Part shown: piece after piece, positions 61,670 to 64,000 of the stretch
Position numbering within the stretch: the stretch's first letter is position 1
How the letters are laid out: each line of letters starts with the position of its first letter
From: Lachnospiraceae bacterium
GTDB taxonomy: Bacteria > Bacillota > Clostridia > Lachnospirales > Lachnospiraceae
Direction: 5' to 3'
DNA: 64,000 nt
Assembly (NCBI GenBank): GCA_910575555.1
Contig: CAJTFX010000007.1
Span: forward strand, 172,404-236,403
The notes under the pieces: generated by a model
Database searches by the model: none
What the model saw: the letters and a program-made list of their open reading frames with translations, nothing else
What the model was told of the DNA's origin: nothing
Program-made: the position numbers and the translations under genes

Positions 61670-62320
61670 CCCGCACCTCCCAGCATTTCATGGTCCGCCA
61701 CAAAACGTACCATATGTTCATCCAAAAGCCTCTTCTGCTGCTGGCAGGCATACATCAGCGCCTTTTCACATACCCGGTTTATCATCCGCGGGATGCCCGC
61801 AGATATTTTATAGACTTCGTCCTCCGCCCCGCTGGTGAAGATTTCTTTCCCTGCCCCTGCATATGCCATATGGGCTGCGATGTATTTCCCTGTCTCCGCA
61901 CGGTCCAGCCTCCCCAGGACAATGTTCATGTCTATCCGCTGCCTTATGGCCTCATATGCCTGCAGCTTCAGTTTCTGCTCCCACAGTTCCGTCTGCCCCA
62001 CAAGCGCCAGCGACATCGGGCTTGTGGAATCAAACTGGTAATTCAGCAGGAACCGCAGCTCTTCCAGCATGTCCTTCCCTAACAGGTGCGCCTCGTCCAG
62101 CGCGCGCACGACTTTCTTTTTCTGCTCCGCGCTGACTGCACGGATCTCTTTCTGCAGCAGACGTTTGGAATCCCCGCTGAAATAATGCGCCTCCAGCCCC
62201 AGCTGCCCTAAAAGTCCCGCATACAGCCATCTCGGCGTCAGCTTCGAATCCTATACAGCCTCTCCACCGGAATGTCCCTTGCAAACGGTGTATGCTCCAT
62301 TTCAAAAAAGCCTCATACAT
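61666..62320 (-). pseudogene. ExeA/TniB-like AAA ATPase, Walker A deleted
   Basis: It begins MYEAFF-like (one base off), then EMEHTPFARDIPVERLY, jumps within a few codons and a frame to KLTPRWLYAGLLGQLGLEA, and continues intact with VVRALDEAHLLGKDMLEELR (Walker B DEAH), LALVGQTELWEQ and SAGIPRMINRVCEKAL. The roughly 60 residues that should hold the Walker A loop are missing, and two frame changes lie in 62240-62310. Such ATPases regulate a partner DDE transposase. It overlaps the transposase end. Confidence 0.75.
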
Positions 62321-63636
62321 GGCTCCCCTCCTCCTTCCCGCACTCTCCGAAAGAAAGCGCCCGCGCCATCTGCCCGTGGTCTTCCTTATATTTCTTTTCC
62401 AGTGCGTCCAAAAGCCTTGACGTTTCCGGGATGTTTCCCGTCATCCCCAAAGGCACGGGCGGCGCTTTGGATGCAAATGCCCCAATCTCCATCCGGTGCG
62501 CCTGGATCGGGGACGCCCCCGGCAGCGTACCGTAACGGTTTCCATGTCCATGGGGTCATAAGCTATTTCCGCCTCCAGGTTTGCCAGTGCCGCGCTTGCT
62601 TCATACCTGTTCCCGCCCAGGGAAAAACACCCCGCCTCATCCATTCCCGCTCCGGCGTGATCCCGCAGGAAGGCACAGACGCGCCATAGGATTCATAATA
62701 CTCCTTGCTCCCTGCATGTGCCTCCTTCTGGCATTCCTGCTCCAAAAAAAACCTCCACCTGCGGTTCAGTTCTTCCACGGAATGCACATGCGCCACACGT
62801 ATCTCTGCTGTGAACTGGTCCACTTTCTGGTGGAATTTTTCTATTTTGCCTTTTGACTGGCACGCGCCTGGCTTTGCATGGACAATCCTTATCCCAAGCT
62901 TCGCGCATGCCCGCCCCAGATGCCCCGCCGTGTACTGCACCCCGTTGTCCAGATAGGCGCAGTCAAACTTTCCGGCTTTTAAAACCGCCTTATGGAAGGT
63001 GTCCTCCACGATCTCCTGCCTCTGGCTATCATAAAACTCTGACTGCACGATATACCTGGAATGGTCATCGTTCAGGGAGGATAAATAGGTCTTTACCAGT
63101 TCCCCGTCCGTTGTCCGCAGCTCTGGGCCGTGCTTGATGTCCCCCTGTAAAAGCTCCATCCGGTGCGGCCTGCAGAAACGTCTGGATGACACCGTCCGTT
63201 TCTCTGCGTACCGCTTCATCTGTTTCCTCCCAAAGCCTGCATCATAAAGATGTCTCCGCATCGTGGACGGTTTCAGCACGCCCGGCTCCGCAAAACCTTC
63301 CAGTTCCAGCGCCTTTATGATCTGCCGCACGCTCCGTTTCGGGACCTCCCGCTTTAACTGCACTGCCTGCTCCATGATCCCTTCAAAGTTTTCCGGGAGC
63401 CTCTGCCGTCTCTTTTTCGTCCGGCTAGCTGGACGCAGCCCTCCGAACCCTTCCTCACGGTAACTTTTTTCATAACGGTACAGCGTCCTTTTGGATATGC
63501 CGTTCTTCTCCGCGGCTTCCTCCCGCAGCTGCCGCCTTTTCCCTTCATCCATGTCCGGGTCCAGAAGCGGCGCTATCATCCGGTATCTTCTGAGCGCCTC
63601 CTCATCCTGCCATTTTTTTACTTCTTTTTTCTCCAT
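62313..63636 (-). pseudogene. DDE transposase (Mu/TniA-type integrase core), frameshifted
   Basis: From ATG 63636 (GGAAGGAGGGCC upstream) the first 357 residues are open: two helix-turn-helix segments (ISKRTLYRYEKSYREEGFGG), then the rve core with Asp in LLQGDIKHGP, Asp in CAYLDNGVQY and Glu in KGKIEKFHQK. A frame change near 62640 moves to GCFSLGGNRYEASAALANLE, and another near 62525 to ASPIQAHRMEIGAFASKAPP, ending SFGECGKEEGSHV at 62313. Catalytic residues remain, the C-terminus is broken. Confidence 0.82.
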
Positions 63637-63695
63637 CTGTATGGCCCTCCTTCCATGAGACAGCATACACCGGAATAAAAATGACAGCTAAAAAA

Positions 63696-63749
63696 GTGTC
63701 TTCGACACTTCAACCCCCCTAGCCCCCATTCATGGGGGAATTAGGGGTT
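63696..63749. repeat. Hairpins at the start of an IS91-like element
   Basis: GTGTC-TTC-GACAC is followed by an AACCCCCCTAGCCCCC ... GGGGGAATTAGGGGTT hairpin. IS91-type rolling-circle elements have such subterminal palindromes at their ends; the transposase gene begins 34 bp downstream. Confidence 0.5.
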
Positions 63750-63782
63750 CCTTTTTGTGTCGTTTTCCTTCATATTAATCTC

Positions 63783-64000
63783 ATGAGCATACTACAGGAT
63801 ATTTTTAGAGACCATTATGAAGAAATGATTTATATATTACATCCACGTCAGTCTGTTATTGACAACGTAGATAAAATGAGCAACTGTGGGGATCCCTCTT
63901 TCGGCGGCGCCATGTACGGCTGTCCCCACTGCGGCAAGCTGAAATTTGTCCCTTTCCGCTGTCACAGCCGCTTCTGCCCTACCTGTGGTAATCTCTACGC
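63783..64000 (+). CDS. IS91-family transposase, N-terminal zinc-binding part (runs off the window)
   Basis: From ATG 63783 the frame is open to the end of the window, 72 residues. MSILQDIFRDHYEEMI and a zinc-binding series CGDPSFGG, YGCPHCGKLKFVPFRCHSRF and CPTCGN are typical of the transposase zinc-binding domain that opens IS91-like HUH transposases. The catalytic part lies outside. It is on the opposite strand to the broken transposase. Confidence 0.8.
   Translation, partial: MSILQDIFRDHYEEMIYILHPRQSVIDNVDKMSNCGDPSFGGAMYGCPHCGKLKFVPFRCHSRFCPTCGNLY

Overview
The window reads as a chromosome segment of a gut-type Clostridia, most probably Lachnospiraceae. This rests on the rplU-prp-rpmA-obgE-yhbY-nadD-yqeK-rsfS order, a divergent lexA/yneA pair, a split B12 methionine synthase, DUF6033, DUF975 and DUF4474 proteins, and IS66 and group II intron types common in that family. 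It has an accessory left end (a biosynthetic cluster), a housekeeping middle and a heavily rearranged mobile right end. No tRNA, rRNA or CRISPR array was recognised.

1-15 kb: a two-module nonribosomal peptide synthetase (NRPS), entered in mid-gene, with domains (C)-A-T-C-A-T-reductase. A one-base frameshift splits the second condensation domain. The same strand continues with two MATE transporters that each carry a C-terminal RsbW-like ATPase domain, a VOC protein, a STAS anti-anti-sigma protein, a GH3-like acyl-amido synthetase, a membrane-bound SpoIIE-type phosphatase and a stand-alone RsbW-like kinase. A peptide-aldehyde assembly line, its probable exporters and a full phosphatase/kinase/antagonist partner switch thus appear to be one operon. 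I regard this as the most novel system here.

15-26 kb: a DUF4474 membrane protein with a metallophosphoesterase, a sigma-like protein, a CPA2 antiporter, a type I asparaginase, a ClC channel, DUF975 with a two-component system, an XRE regulator and recU. 26-31.5 kb: hisZ-hisG-hisD-hisB and a HisF-like/HisI/HisE fusion, closed by a strong hairpin. 31.7-44.5 kb: two radical-SAM family genes, RNase G, the rplU-to-rsfS block, lexA/yneA with two operators, dtd, a tyrosine recombinase and a cytidylate-kinase-like protein. 44.6-50.2 kb: metF, the B12 reactivation domain protein and metH on the minus strand, plus DUF6033.

50.4-64 kb: nested mobile DNA around a decayed defence operon. An IS66 tnpA-tnpB pair is followed by the 5' part of a group II intron. 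On the minus strand lie an XRE gene, a frameshifted DUF4007 (SspB-type) gene, a 1173-residue ATPase (SspC-like) whose Walker A serine is leucine, and a 32-codon stub that looks like the zinc-ribbon start of a PAPS-reductase-family (SspD-type) gene. Beyond are a second IS66 (tnpC, tnpB) fused to a broken serine recombinase, a broken transposase/AAA-ATPase element and the start of an IS91-like transposase.

Short dispersed repeats (one family in 27354-27505, at 17692 and at 42049; another with GCTGTCGCA ends at 16933, 40708 and 50450) mark intergenic sites throughout.
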